A stretch of 15,850 nt of DNA from Lactobacillus helveticus DSM 20075 = CGMCC 1.1877 (GCF_000160855.1 NZ_GG700752.1:112066-127915), one strand, 5' to 3'. Counted from the first letter of the stretch, positions 1-7,709 are shown. The notes: generated by a model not told the origin, from the letters alone. Translations and numbers: made by a program.

Positions 1-2
1 GT

Positions 3-349
3 TCACATATTGCCTTAGAAGGAATTACAAATATCACAAAAAATGATGTTTTAGTTATTTTTTCTTATAGTGGAATGACTCAAGAACCACTATTGATGGC
101 TAAGCAGGCTAGAAAAAATCACGCAAAAATATAGTTTTGATTACACGAGAAAAGACATCTCCATTAAGACAAATCTCAGATATAATAATCTCTTTACCAA
201 CAAATGAAAAACTTTTACGATTTGGAGCAGTAAATTCATTGTTTTCTGAAATGTTTGCTTCAAGTTTAATTTCGCCTAAATTAAATGAATTAAAAGAAAA
301 AATGGAGATTACTCAAGAATTAACAGATTATTTAAAGATAAAGGATTAA
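3..349 (+). pseudogene. RpiR-family regulator, SIS-domain C-terminus, frameshifted and truncated by the window edge
   Basis: This is the 3' end of a sugar-phosphate-sensing RpiR-type transcriptional regulator. In frame from base 3 the translation contains the SIS phosphosugar-binding core: a DVLVIFSYSGMTQE stretch followed by an AKQARKN helix. This frame stops at a TAG at 132-134. The frame one base back continues the same domain (IVLITREKTSPLRQISD, where SPLRQ-SD is typical of RpiR proteins) to the TAA at 347-349. The break lies in a run of five A (125-129); six A would restore one frame. The N-terminal helix-turn-helix is outside the window. The lesion may be a real single-base deletion or a homopolymer sequencing error. 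Its position facing nagB fits an amino-sugar or sugar-phosphate regulator, which is inference. Confidence 0.75.
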
Positions 350-386
350 TTAATACAAAACAGCATTTGAGTTAAGAAAAACAAAA

Positions 387-426
387 ATAACCAACTAATT
401 ATTTAACAGAATAATTGGTTGGTTAT
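387..426. terminator. Bidirectional intrinsic terminator between rpiR-like gene and nagB
   Basis: A 17-bp stem (387-403 pairs with 410-426, one G-U type pair, loop 404-409) lies between the two convergent genes. On the minus strand it is followed by TTTTTGTTTTTC, a good U-tract for nagB. On the plus strand the tail (TTTAGTTT) is weaker. Confidence 0.8.
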
Positions 427-495
427 TTAGTTTGAAAAAGTTATTTACTGGGAAATATTTATAAATAGCTTTTTTAATCAGGGATAAATTGTTAT

Positions 496-1215
496 TTAGT
501 TCTTGTATTTGTCGTCTAGTTCTTGAGCTGCAGCCTTATCAACAATAACAGTTACATCAGGGTGCTTTTGCAAAATTGATGCTGGCACTTGTTCAGTAAC
601 AGGTCCTTCAATCATTTCTTTGATTGCTTGTGCCTTCTTTTCACCAAAGGCCATCAAAACGACCTTCTTAGCATCCATGATGTTAGCAGTACCCATACAA
701 ATTGCACTCTTAGGTACTTCATCTTCATTATCGAAGAAGCGTGAGTTAGCCTTGATCGTATTCTCAGTTAACTTAACTTCGTGAGTACCAATGTCAAATG
801 GAGTACCTGGTTCATTGAAGGCGATGTGACCGTTACGGCCGATACCTAACAATTGAACATCAATTGGATTGTCTTTGATAATTTGATCGTATTCTTTGCA
901 AGTAGCAGCGACATCCTTGGTCATGCCATCTGGAATGTAGGATTTCTTAAAAGGCTTTTTATCGAATAAGTGCTTACGCATGAAATAGTGGTAACTTTGA
1001 GGATTATCAGGTGTTAAGCCAACATATTCATCAAGGTTAATGCTGATTAAGTTTGAACAGTTGAGATCACTGTTGATAAAGTTTTGATAAAGAGTTTCAG
1101 GGGTAGAACCGGTAGCTAAACCTAAAACTTTAGCACCATTTTTGATTTCATTTTTAAAAATCTCAAATGCTTTTGCTCCACCTTGAATTTTGTTTTCAGT
1201 AACAATAACTTTCAT
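496..1215 (-). CDS. nagB: Glucosamine-6-phosphate deaminase
   Basis: This cytosolic enzyme converts glucosamine-6-phosphate to fructose-6-phosphate plus ammonia, feeding amino sugars into glycolysis. The 239-aa length is usual for the short Firmicutes NagB. Visible motifs are the phosphate-binding GLATGSTP (residues 32-39), the NLDEYVG segment with the proton-abstracting Asp62, and [14 protein letters not shown] with His130 and Glu135. The position equivalent to E. coli Asp141 is Asn128, as in Bacillus NagB. The ATG is preceded by a perfect AAGGAGG (1221-1230 region). The gene is transcribed alone, from a consensus promoter overlapped by two NagR/DasR-like operators. It ends before the hairpin at 387-426. 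The identification is very secure. Confidence 0.97.
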   Translation of the reverse strand: MKVIVTENKIQGGAKAFEIFKNEIKNGAKVLGLATGSTPETLYQNFINSDLNCSNLISINLDEYVGLTPDNPQSYHYFMRKHLFDKKPFKKSYIPDGMTKDVAATCKEYDQIIKDNPIDVQLLGIGRNGHIAFNEPGTPFDIGTHEVKLTENTIKANSRFFDNEDEVPKSAICMGTANIMDAKKVVLMAFGEKKAQAIKEMIEGPVTEQVPASILQKHPDVTVIVDKAAAQELDDKYKN

Positions 1216-1233
1216 TTTAAAATCCTCCTTTAC

Positions 1234-1265
1234 TGGTCTAGTCCATTATAAAATGGAATAGACCA
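1234..1265. promoter_or_regulatory. Paired NagR/DasR-like operators in the nagB promoter
   Basis: A near-perfect inverted repeat (13 of 14 bases, 1234-1247 against 1252-1265) contains two half-length copies of a TGGTCTAGACCA-like palindrome. They are TGGTCTAGTCCA (1234-1245, at the predicted transcription start) and TGGAATAGACCA (1254-1265, inside the -35/-10 spacer). This matches the known binding consensus of GntR-family amino-sugar regulators (DasR/NagR/YvoA). The placement predicts repression relieved by GlcN6P or GlcNAc6P. The regulator gene is not in this window. Confidence 0.7.
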
Positions 1266-1274
1266 TTTTGTCAA
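1245..1274 (-). promoter_or_regulatory. nagB promoter (perfect -35 and -10)
   Basis: On the minus strand TTGACA (1269-1274) and TATAAT (1245-1250) are separated by 18 bp. The expected start of transcription is near 1238, close to the AAGGAGG ribosome binding site. Confidence 0.85.
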
Positions 1275-1326
1275 TTGGTAAAATGAAAAAGGCAGAACTA
1301 TGTTAAAATTTGAGTAAAGGAAGTGA

Positions 1327-2160
1327 ATGCGGATGGATTTCGAAAAATTATCAGGTTTAGGTATAGGTACTTGGGGGATTGGTGAAGATCCTAAAAAGAA
1401 AAAAGACGAAATTGCAGCCATTCGCTATGGTTTAGATAATGGGCTGAATATTATCGATACAGCAGAGATGTATGGCGATGGTAAAAGTGAAAAGCTGATA
1501 GGCGAGGCAATTAGAGATTATGACCGCGATCAATTGTTTTTAATTTCAAAATTCTATCCCTATCATGCAACTCCTGAGCTAGAGAGAAAGAGTCTTGAAG
1601 CTAGCTTAGAAAGATTAGGTACTGATTATTTAGATTTATATTTATTGCATTGGCGTGGTAATCACCGCTTGTCAGATACGATTCGCGGCTTGCAGGCTTT
1701 ACAAAAAGAAGGATTAATTCGCCATTGGGGTGTTTCTAATTTTGACACGTCCGACATGAAAGAATTATTTGGTGTGCCCGGTGGAACAGAATGTTTTGCT
1801 AACGAAGATCTCTATAATATTAAAGAGCGCGGCACGGAGTTCGATTTACAAGATTGGCAAAAAGATCATGGTGTCAGCTTCATTGGTTATTCTCCATTTA
1901 ATTCTGGAGCAGGAGACACGATTAGAATTACGCAGAATTTGAAGATCGTAGCTCGCGATCATGGTGTAACGCCGCATCAAATTATGCTTGCTTGGACACT
2001 GCGCAATGGCAATGTGTTGGCTATTCCAAAAAGTAGCAGCATTAAACACATGAAGGAAAATATTGCTGCTCAAGAAATAAAGTTAACTGATGACGAGTTA
2101 AGGTTAATTAATAGTGATTTCCCAATTCCAACGGAGAAGACGCCTTTAGCGGTAATTTAG
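1327..2160 (+). CDS. Aldo/keto reductase
   Basis: This is an NADPH-dependent cytosolic oxidoreductase of the AKR superfamily reducing carbonyl substrates; the physiological substrate is unknown. The (beta/alpha)8 signature is complete. The catalytic tetrad can be read as Asp44 and Tyr49 (DTAEMYG), Lys75 (SKFYP) and His108 (LLHW). GVSNF follows, and the C-terminal cofactor-binding IPKS segment lies near residue 235. The 277-aa length is normal. The first ATG (1327) lies 5 nt after AAGGA; a second ATG six bases on (1333) is equally well placed, so the start is uncertain by two residues. The gene is divergent from nagB and the start regions are only about 110 bp apart, so regulation may be shared. 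No clear promoter of its own was seen. Confidence 0.92.
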   Translation: MRMDFEKLSGLGIGTWGIGEDPKKKKDEIAAIRYGLDNGLNIIDTAEMYGDGKSEKLIGEAIRDYDRDQLFLISKFYPYHATPELERKSLEASLERLGTDYLDLYLLHWRGNHRLSDTIRGLQALQKEGLIRHWGVSNFDTSDMKELFGVPGGTECFANEDLYNIKERGTEFDLQDWQKDHGVSFIGYSPFNSGAGDTIRITQNLKIVARDHGVTPHQIMLAWTLRNGNVLAIPKSSSIKHMKENIAAQEIKLTDDELRLINSDFPIPTEKTPLAVI

Positions 2161-2169
2161 ATAAAAAAT

Positions 2170-2203
2170 AAAAGACTTTTTTCATGTGAAACAGGCCCTT
2201 TTT
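2170..2203 (+). terminator. Weak possible terminator after the aldo/keto reductase
   Basis: A two-part stem (AAAAG 2170-2174 with CTTTT 2198-2202, inner TTTCA 2180-2184 with TGAAA 2187-2191) ends in CTTTTT. The pairing is poor and the call is tentative. The rest of 2161-2266 shows no riboswitch that I can recognise. Confidence 0.3.
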
Positions 2204-2266
2204 GATGAGAAAAATTTTAGACTATGGTTTAATTAGTAATATCTTTTTTATGAATTGGGGATAAAA

Positions 2267-2875
2267 ATGAGACGAGAAGAAACGAGACGTATGACCATTA
2301 CTGCAGTTTTTGCAGCTATTTTGATCATGCAAACTTTTTTGCCGAATATTGGCTATGTGAGAATCATTCCTGTTTTACCAGTAGCAATTACCACGATTCC
2401 AATGACAATTGCAATTTATGGTACTTTGATGGGAACAAAGGCTGGTCTAGGATTCGGATTATTCTGGGGAATTACCAGATTAATTGTTGCCTACACACAA
2501 CCTGGTGATATGGTCAGCTTGATGTTGTTCCAAAATCCAGTAATTTCTGTTGTGCCTAGTGTTTTAGCAGGATTTTTCCCGAGCTTAATTACCAAGGCAA
2601 TGGGTAAAACCAATTATGCTAAGTTAGGCTACATTTTTAGTGGTGCAGTAACATCATTAACTAATACGATCATGGTAATTTTACTGACTAGTATTTTCTT
2701 TATGCATGATCCAGCTAGTCTAGTCCATTACCTAGGTAACTATAGTTCTAGCACACCGCTGATTCTGATTTTGATTACGGCGCTAGGTGCAAATGGTGTG
2801 ATTGAAGCAATCTTCACTGCATTAGTAGTGCCGGTGATTGTTACACCGCTTAATTTAGTGTTAAAAAGAGCGTAG
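2267..2875 (+). CDS. ECF transporter S component (substrate-binding membrane subunit)
   Basis: This is an integral membrane protein of about 202 residues with roughly six hydrophobic segments. It has the general layout of energy-coupling-factor S components: a basic start with RRMTITAVFAAI, then an NIGYVRI loop, a GTKAGLGFGLFWG segment, and NPVISVVPSVLAGFFP. S components bind a vitamin or precursor and partner with the shared EcfAA'T module, which is not encoded here. The sequence resembles the pantothenate-type (PanT-like) group, but the substrate cannot be assigned by eye. The ATG at 2267 is chosen because GGGGA (2257-2261) sits 5 nt upstream; a TTG at 2255 would leave no ribosome binding site. 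It is monocistronic, closed by a strong terminator immediately after the stop. Confidence 0.85.
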   Translation: MRREETRRMTITAVFAAILIMQTFLPNIGYVRIIPVLPVAITTIPMTIAIYGTLMGTKAGLGFGLFWGITRLIVAYTQPGDMVSLMLFQNPVISVVPSVLAGFFPSLITKAMGKTNYAKLGYIFSGAVTSLTNTIMVILLTSIFFMHDPASLVHYLGNYSSSTPLILILITALGANGVIEAIFTALVVPVIVTPLNLVLKRA

Positions 2876-2908
2876 AAAAACAGCGTTAGTAATTCTAACG
2901 CTGTTTTT
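2876..2908. terminator. Strong bidirectional terminator
   Basis: A perfect 14-bp stem (2876-2889 with 2895-2908) with a TAATT loop and flanking A5/T5 tracts directly follows the ECF gene stop. It also lies 2 bp past the stop of the convergent ABC pseudogene, so it can serve both. Confidence 0.95.
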
Positions 2909-2909
2909 C

Positions 2910-5237
2910 TTATTCGCTTCTAAGCGCGATAGCTGCGTCCTTTTTAGCTGCCATTCTGGCAGGGATGTGACCACCAATTAAAGTTAATACAGTTGAAATA
3001 ATGATCAAAATCAACGCAGCCTTTGGATCAAGCTGAGCCACATTAGCTAGGTCAGTGATCTTGTAAATCACGCTGTTGATAGGGAATGTTAATAGGTAAG
3101 CGATGAAGACACCGAGCACACCAGAGAAGACACCTAAGATAAAGGTTTCTGCGTCAAAGACGCGAGTGATGTCTTTCTTACGTGCACCTAAAGCCTTCAA
3201 GACTCCAATTTCCTTGGTTCTTTCCAAAACTGAAGTGTAAGTTAAGATACCGATCATAATCATGGAAGTGATTAATGAAATTGCGGCAAAGGCAACCAAG
3301 ATAGTGGTAATACCGCCAAGCAATCCACCGGTCATGGTCGTTACGGCACTCGACATATCGGTGTAGACGATCTTGTCAGCCTTCTTTTTGCCCTTGTTCC
3401 ACTTATCAAGATAATCAAGAACCTTGTCCTTATCATCAAAGTTGTTTGGATAGATCATAATGCCAGTAGGGATGCTTGAGCCACCTAAGGTTTGCATGAT
3501 CATCTTCTTTTCGCTAGCCTTCATGCTTTGTCCAGTTAAAACATTGCGGTTAGTCTTCTTTTGAGCCTTCACGATGGCAGAATTCTTGTTGTCATTGATG
3601 ACATCTTGAGAAAGCTTGTCACTATAAGCGATCCCTGTTGATAAAAGAGCCATCGAATCTTCATTCTTAGGTCTAATTACTCCAGTTAGCTTCAGCTTAC
3701 TACCGCCGTTGTACATTGCTGAATTAGCCTTCTTAGGAATAAACATTCCCGTAGGCAATTCTTGGTAGTAATCATTATTATCAACGATACTGAATTCTTT
3801 GCCAATTAACTTACTAAATTTAATACGTTCTTTGTTGTCGACATCAAAACCAAGGTTCTTCAAAGAATTAATGTTAACGGTATTTTTATTATCGGTTACT
3901 AAAACAAGGTCAGTAGTTTTGCTTGGCCAATGACCATAAAGCAACTGATAATTTTGCTTCAAAAATGAGCCCTTCTTTTTATTTAAAGCGGTAGGAAAAA
4001 CAGAGGAACCGATTCCCATGGAACTCATTGCTTGTGAGCGCATTGCAGACATTGAGGCGTTTTGATCAGGATCTGCACTTAAAAATTGTACGCGTTCAAC
4101 TTTGCCGTAAACCTTAGAAAGCAGGTTTAAATTAACCGCTCTTTGATAAGAAACATTGTTGGCATAGTTAGGATTGATCTTATTGATGTAATCAACGTAC
4201 TTCTCAGTGATCTTGTTAGTATGCTGAGCCTCTTCACTGGGATCCTTTTTCGCCGTGACATAACCGTGATTTTTAACGTTTTTGTCCGAGTCATCACGTT
4301 CGCTCATCGAAGTCATGTCAGTAGCCGTCTGCGAGATCGTAATCGGATATTTGGCTAAAGCCTTACTCATGGTTGTATTGATTTGCTTTTGAAAACCATT
4401 AGAGATCGAAAGCACAACGGCAATAGAAATAATCCCAATACTGGAGGCAAAAGCAGTTAAAATAGTTCGCCCTTTTTTAGTCATAATATTGGTGAAACTA
4501 AGCTTAATTGCGTTCCAGTAAGACATTTTGGTCCGCTTCAAGTTGAAAGTATCTTTTTCGTCCTCTGGCTTAAAAGGTTTGGAATCATGCTGAATTTTAC
4601 CGTCTTGGAAATTGACGATTCTGGTAGCATATTTTTCAGCTAATTCTGGATTGTGTGTAACCATGATGATCAAACGATCTTTTGAAAGCTTCTTGATCAA
4701 TTCCATGATTTGCACGGAAGTTTCGGTATCAAGCGCACCAGTCGGCTTGTCACACAGCAAGATATCGGGGTCATTAGCGATCGCACGGGCAATGGCAACA
4801 CGTTGCATTTGACCACCGGATAATTAGTTAGGGCGCTTATTAATGTGTTCCTCTAATCCACCCTTAGTCAATGCGGCAATAGCTTTTTCATGACGTTCCT
4901 TTTTACCGACACCAGATAGATTCATCCCTAATTCAACGTTAGCGATGATTGATAGGAGGTTATAATTTTGAAAAATAAAGCCAACACTGTTATTGCGGTA
5001 GGCATCCCAATCTGTTTCCTTAAAATTCTTGGTTGACTTACCGTTAATGATCAAATCGCCTTTGTCATAATGGTCAAGTCCACCAATTACGTTCAACATT
5101 GTTGTCTTCCCAGAACCACTTGGTCACAAGATAGCAACAAATTCTTGATCTCTAAATGAGATCGTTACATCATCTAGGGCATGGGTGATATTGTCTCCAA
5201 CCTTGTATGATTTAAAAATATGTTTTAGTTGTAGCAT
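2910..5237 (-). pseudogene. LolD/MacB-type fused ABC transporter (ATPase plus FtsX permease), ATPase disrupted by two stop codons
   Basis: One reading frame of 775 codons starts at ATG 5235-5237 after AAGGA. It encodes an N-terminal ABC ATPase (about 1-225) fused to a MacB/FtsX-type permease. The permease has one membrane segment near residue 265, a large outer domain, and three membrane segments before the terminal ALRSE. Three single-base changes hit the ATPase. Codon 38 (5124-5126) is TGA where the first Gly of the Walker A GPSGSGKT belongs. Codon 138 (4824-4826) is TAA where the Gln before LSGGQ belongs. The Walker B DEPTGALD reads DKPTGALD (Lys164, codon 4746-4748). The permease frame (632 codons from 4808) is open. 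The frame is continuous, so nonsense decay rather than a frameshift explains the split. Related intact proteins are cell-surface or antimicrobial-peptide-linked exporters. It lies 24 bp after the YdcF gene, probably in one operon. Confidence 0.9.
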
Positions 5238-5261
5238 TCGGTCCTTCTCTTCTAAATAGTT

Positions 5262-6365
5262 TTAGATCACACTAAACTTTACATTGCCTGTTGCAACTAA
5301 GATAGCTTGTAAGATAAAGAATAAAACTATTACTCCCATGATAACGAAATGACGGTGTTTATGCATGATAAACACACCGGCAAATTCGCGAATAATGGCA
5401 TTAGGCAGATAGTACAAACGGGTGAAAGCCCCGACACCATTAGCTTTTAGACCTACTTCCTTAGCTAAAAGCGCTGCTCTAAAAATATGGTAGTTGTTGC
5501 TAAAGAAAGTCGATCTAAAGTTGCTACTGCCGAAGTCCTTAGTAGCTAATCTCTTAGAAAAAAGCATATTTTGGTAGGTGTTTTTAGACTTGTCTTCAAT
5601 TAGCAAGTGGTTAGTCTTGATGCCACGTTTTCGGGCAAATTTAGCCATTGCAACAGCTTCAGGTATCTTTTCATCAGGTCCTTGACTACCTGACATGATG
5701 ATAATAGGGCGCTTCCTGCCTTTTTGATACTGGCGGTTAGAGTATTGAATAGCACGGTTGATGCGTGCAGCAAGGAGCTTAGAAACGCGATCACCATTAA
5801 TTAAACCAGCACCTAGCACAATCAGATAATCTTGCTTATAACGGCGTGGGTAAATTTGGTACAAAAGTAGGTTAATTAGAAAGTTGTATAAAACTAAACC
5901 TAAGTAAATAGCAATAGCTGGAATTGAAGCTAGCAGCACGCTGAGCCAGCGTGGCAGGTATTGTCCTGAACCAAATAAAAACATTAGACTCAGAATTAAA
6001 GCGACAAAGCCGAAGATCAATGTTAAAAGGTTAGGCAGTGTATGACTCTCGTATTTCCAGACAAAATAGGCGTTCCAAAATAGGAAAAGCCAAGCGAAGA
6101 TTAATAGCGCGGTGATCAAAAAGAAGGCTGCTAAGACTAGCAAATCATAGGCTCGCTGCAGGCCGTGACTCGTGCTTTTATGCACCATAACGGTGACCCA
6201 GATTACTACTGAAGCAAGAAAGATAGTAAAAAATACGCCATTGATCAGGCGGCGTGGTTCAACTAGCCATGAAATGAGAAAGACAAAAAACATGACTAGC
6301 ATGAAAACTGAGATGTAGAAAAATTCGCCTCGTCTCCCAAAAAAAGCGATGATTTCATTCAACAT
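5262..6365 (-). CDS. YdcF-like DUF218 membrane protein
   Basis: This is a 367-aa membrane protein. About five hydrophobic segments fill residues 1-175, followed by a DUF218 (YdcF/SanA/ElyC) domain at about 178-335 and a last membrane helix near 345-362. DUF218 signatures seen are YLIVLGAG, PIIIMSGSQGPDE, IPEAVAMAKF, LIEDKSKNTYQN and NNYHIFRAALLA. Members of this family are tied to cell-envelope functions, but the biochemical activity is not established and I assign none. The start has a strong AAGGAGGGG 6 to 7 nt upstream. The damaged ABC transporter follows 24 bp downstream and is probably cotranscribed. The gene is divergent from the CPBP gene over a shared AT-rich promoter region. Confidence 0.9.
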   Translation of the reverse strand: MLNEIIAFFGRRGEFFYISVFMLVMFFVFLISWLVEPRRLINGVFFTIFLASVVIWVTVMVHKSTSHGLQRAYDLLVLAAFFLITALLIFAWLFLFWNAYFVWKYESHTLPNLLTLIFGFVALILSLMFLFGSGQYLPRWLSVLLASIPAIAIYLGLVLYNFLINLLLYQIYPRRYKQDYLIVLGAGLINGDRVSKLLAARINRAIQYSNRQYQKGRKRPIIIMSGSQGPDEKIPEAVAMAKFARKRGIKTNHLLIEDKSKNTYQNMLFSKRLATKDFGSSNFRSTFFSNNYHIFRAALLAKEVGLKANGVGAFTRLYYLPNAIIREFAGVFIMHKHRHFVIMGVIVLFFILQAILVATGNVKFSVI

Positions 6366-6399
6366 GATGACCCCTCCTTAGTCATTTTGAGTTATTTCT

Positions 6400-6407
6400 A
6401 TTATAAT
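6400..6407. promoter_or_regulatory. Overlapping divergent -10 elements (YdcF and CPBP genes)
   Basis: The sequence ATTATAAT reads as TATAAT on both strands: 6400-6405 on minus and 6402-6407 on plus. This sets two back-to-back promoters with overlapping -10 boxes between the divergent genes. No convincing -35 box was found on either strand, so opening in one direction may compete with the other. Confidence 0.5.
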
Positions 6408-6453
6408 GGAAACAATAGTTAAAAGATGAAAGAATCAAGGTGTTAATGAGAAA

Positions 6454-7110
6454 ATGGCGAAATTTTGGCATTACCTGGGAAATATTGCGGGGGCAATTTT
6501 GTCGCTCGCTTTATATGTCGAGCTGCAAGTATTTTATTTTTACCCCCAAAAAATCAGATTGGATCATATGCGTGCATTAGTGACTGCGTTGGTGACGGTA
6601 GTCGTACTTTTCGTGATTTTCAATCTGTATAAACGGCAATTAAAAGAACATAATGATTGGGGCTTTAATCAGACGCCGCACTGGGATATGCGGAGAATCG
6701 GAATTGCGATAGTTGGCTTTGTTTTAATTATCATTGTTTCAATATTAATGTTGAATTCAGTTGGCCGAGGAGTTTCGAATAACCAACAGGCATTAGATAA
6801 GATCGAGCTGCATAGCAAGGGCTTGTTTGAAATTATGGTGGTCTTTATTGCGCCGTTTTGTGAGGAAGTCATCTTTAGAGGGATGTTTTTCAATATTTTC
6901 TTCACGAAGAAAAAGATTACGAATAAGTTGCTAGGGATCATTGTTAGTGGCTTCTTATTCGCTTATATGCATGATCCAATGCTTAGCAAGTTTATCTTTG
7001 TATATTGGGGCTTAGGCATGGTGCTAGCTTGGGTTTACATGCAGACGAAGGACTTACGTTACTCGATGCTAGTGCACATGTGTTATAACGCTATGGGCTT
7101 TATTGGATAA
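6454..7110 (+). CDS. CPBP-family intramembrane glutamic endopeptidase (Abi/CAAX-like)
   Basis: This is a 218-aa polytopic membrane protein of the CPBP (Abi, PF02517-type) family. The three catalytic motifs are intact: EEVIFRG (Glu137, Glu138, Arg142), FAYMH (His173), and HMCYN (His208, Asn212). The motifs lie in membrane helices, as expected for this intramembrane protease fold. In lactic acid bacteria such proteins are often near bacteriocin loci and some act in self-immunity; here that role is only possible. A bacteriocin-like small ORF lies about 290 bp downstream at 7397. The start ATG follows AAGGTG at a rather long spacing of 11 nt. The gene appears monocistronic. Confidence 0.88.
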   Translation: MAKFWHYLGNIAGAILSLALYVELQVFYFYPQKIRLDHMRALVTALVTVVVLFVIFNLYKRQLKEHNDWGFNQTPHWDMRRIGIAIVGFVLIIIVSILMLNSVGRGVSNNQQALDKIELHSKGLFEIMVVFIAPFCEEVIFRGMFFNIFFTKKKITNKLLGIIVSGFLFAYMHDPMLSKFIFVYWGLGMVLAWVYMQTKDLRYSMLVHMCYNAMGFIG

Positions 7111-7125
7111 AAAATTTTTAGTTGG

Positions 7126-7144
7126 CCATTTTATACGAAAATGG
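7126..7144 (+). terminator. Short hairpin after the CPBP gene
   Basis: CCATTTT (7126-7132) pairs perfectly with AAAATGG (7138-7144) 15 bp after the stop codon. The tail is AAAGAAGTTATTTTTA, not a clean U-run, so this is a weak terminator candidate. Confidence 0.35.
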
Positions 7145-7191
7145 AAAGAAGTTATTTTTAAAAATAATATTATAGATGTTATAATACATTT

Positions 7192-7318
7192 GCAACGAAG
7201 AAAATATATCCATAACAGTCTCACCTACTCTCAAGATTAGGAGGATGTAGTAGTTGGAAATAACTAACATTCATAGATATATAAAAATCCCGTTACGTTT
7301 GATGTAACGGGATTTTTT
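7192..7318 (+). ncRNA. Candidate small transcript with extended -10 promoter and strong terminator
   Basis: TGTTATAAT (7177-7185, an extended -10) would start a transcript near 7192 that ends at the perfect terminator hairpin 7283-7317, giving about 125 nt. Inside is a free-standing AGGAGG (7239-7244) followed 9 nt later by a TTG. That TTG opens only a 17-codon frame (7254-7307) running into the terminator stem. The ATG directly after the AGGAGG is followed at once by TAG. It may therefore be a small RNA with an accessible anti-SD-like segment, a leader, or a very short peptide gene. I cannot match it to a known RNA family. Confidence 0.4.
7283..7317. terminator. Strong bidirectional terminator
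   Basis: A perfect stem (7283-7296 with 7304-7317, core AATCCCGTTAC) with a 7-nt loop has T-runs on the plus side and A-runs on the other. It closes the candidate transcript at 7192-7318. Confidence 0.85.
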
Positions 7319-7343
7319 GATTGCAATTATAAGTTGCTCCAAA

Positions 7344-7372
7344 ATTTTACTCCCCAAAATGAAAAGTAAAAT
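7344..7372. repeat. Inverted repeat upstream of the small peptide ORF
   Basis: ATTTTACT (7344-7351) and AGTAAAAT (7365-7372) form a perfect 8-bp inverted repeat spaced by 13 bp. It lies 25 bp before ATG 7397. It could be an operator or a leader stem; nothing else supports either. Confidence 0.35.
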
Positions 7373-7396
7373 GGTTATGTGTCATGAAAAAATTGG

Positions 7397-7525
7397 ATGG
7401 ACTGGAGCGGTATACCTGGTTGCTGGGCGATTGCTATAAGTATTATACTAGGCGCGGTTGGCAGACTTGCCATTAACTTAGCCAAAGCTTATGCAATAAT
7501 GAAAAAAGCTAACTACAAGGGTTAG
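7397..7525 (+). CDS. Small hydrophobic bacteriocin-like peptide, possibly a decayed precursor
   Basis: A 42-aa frame reads MDWSGIPGCWAIAISI at its start, continues through a hydrophobic stretch with a small-residue GAVG motif, and ends in the basic AIMKKANYKG. It resembles a single membrane helix with a cationic tail, as in class II bacteriocins or small membrane toxins. A real terminator follows 26 bp after the stop, arguing that this segment is transcribed. No good ribosome binding site precedes ATG 7397. An overlapping frame from ATG 7384 begins MKKLDGLER, like a double-glycine leader. Skipping one base at 7411 would join it to IPGCWAIA, giving a leader-like MKKLDGLERIPG before CWAIA. This hints at a frameshifted bacteriocin precursor. 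I recognise no specific family. Confidence 0.35.
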   Translation: MDWSGIPGCWAIAISIILGAVGRLAINLAKAYAIMKKANYKG

Positions 7526-7551
7526 CCGCGATAGTCATTCGAGTTACGCTT

Positions 7552-7588
7552 GGAGTTAGCAAGTGCAAGTTGCTAGCTCCTTTTCTTT
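7552..7588 (+). terminator. Intrinsic terminator of the small peptide unit
   Basis: GGAGTTAGCAA (7552-7562) pairs with TTGCTAGCTCC (7570-7580) through 11 bp including one G-U, followed by TTTTCTTTT (7581-7589). It is oriented for plus-strand transcription from the 7397-7525 ORF. Confidence 0.85.
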
Positions 7589-7643
7589 TATTATTATATG
7601 AAATCAAGCTAAAAACTGCAATTAAATTGAGTTAAATATGAGC

Positions 7644-7709
7644 CTATTGGTCTTTATATTCTTCAACGAATTCTTTGGCTTGGTCATACTATCCCTCAAT
7701 ATAAAGTGT
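7644..7709 (-). pseudogene. Remnant of a C-terminal coding segment (TPR-like)
   Basis: On the minus strand a 22-codon frame reads TLYIEG, stop, YDQAKEFVEEYKDQ, stop. With the internal TAG read as Gln (CAG) it would be a plausible amphipathic C-terminal helix of the TPR type found at the ends of Rgg-like regulators or similar proteins. The upstream sequence to 7780 has no continuing frame. It is best read as a degraded gene end. The rest of 7589-7783 shows no other feature that I can support. Confidence 0.3.

Noticed and set aside
120..137. Programmed -1 frameshift in the RpiR-like gene
   Set aside because: The run has only five A and no classical X-XXY-YYZ heptamer or obvious stimulatory stem follows; a simple indel is more likely.
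4143..4358. Plus-strand 71-aa frame inside the ABC gene
   Set aside because: It is antisense to the continuous, well-conserved permease frame and has no ribosome binding site.
6669..6941. Minus-strand 90-aa frame inside the CPBP gene
   Set aside because: It is antisense to the conserved EExxxR motif region and has no ribosome binding site.
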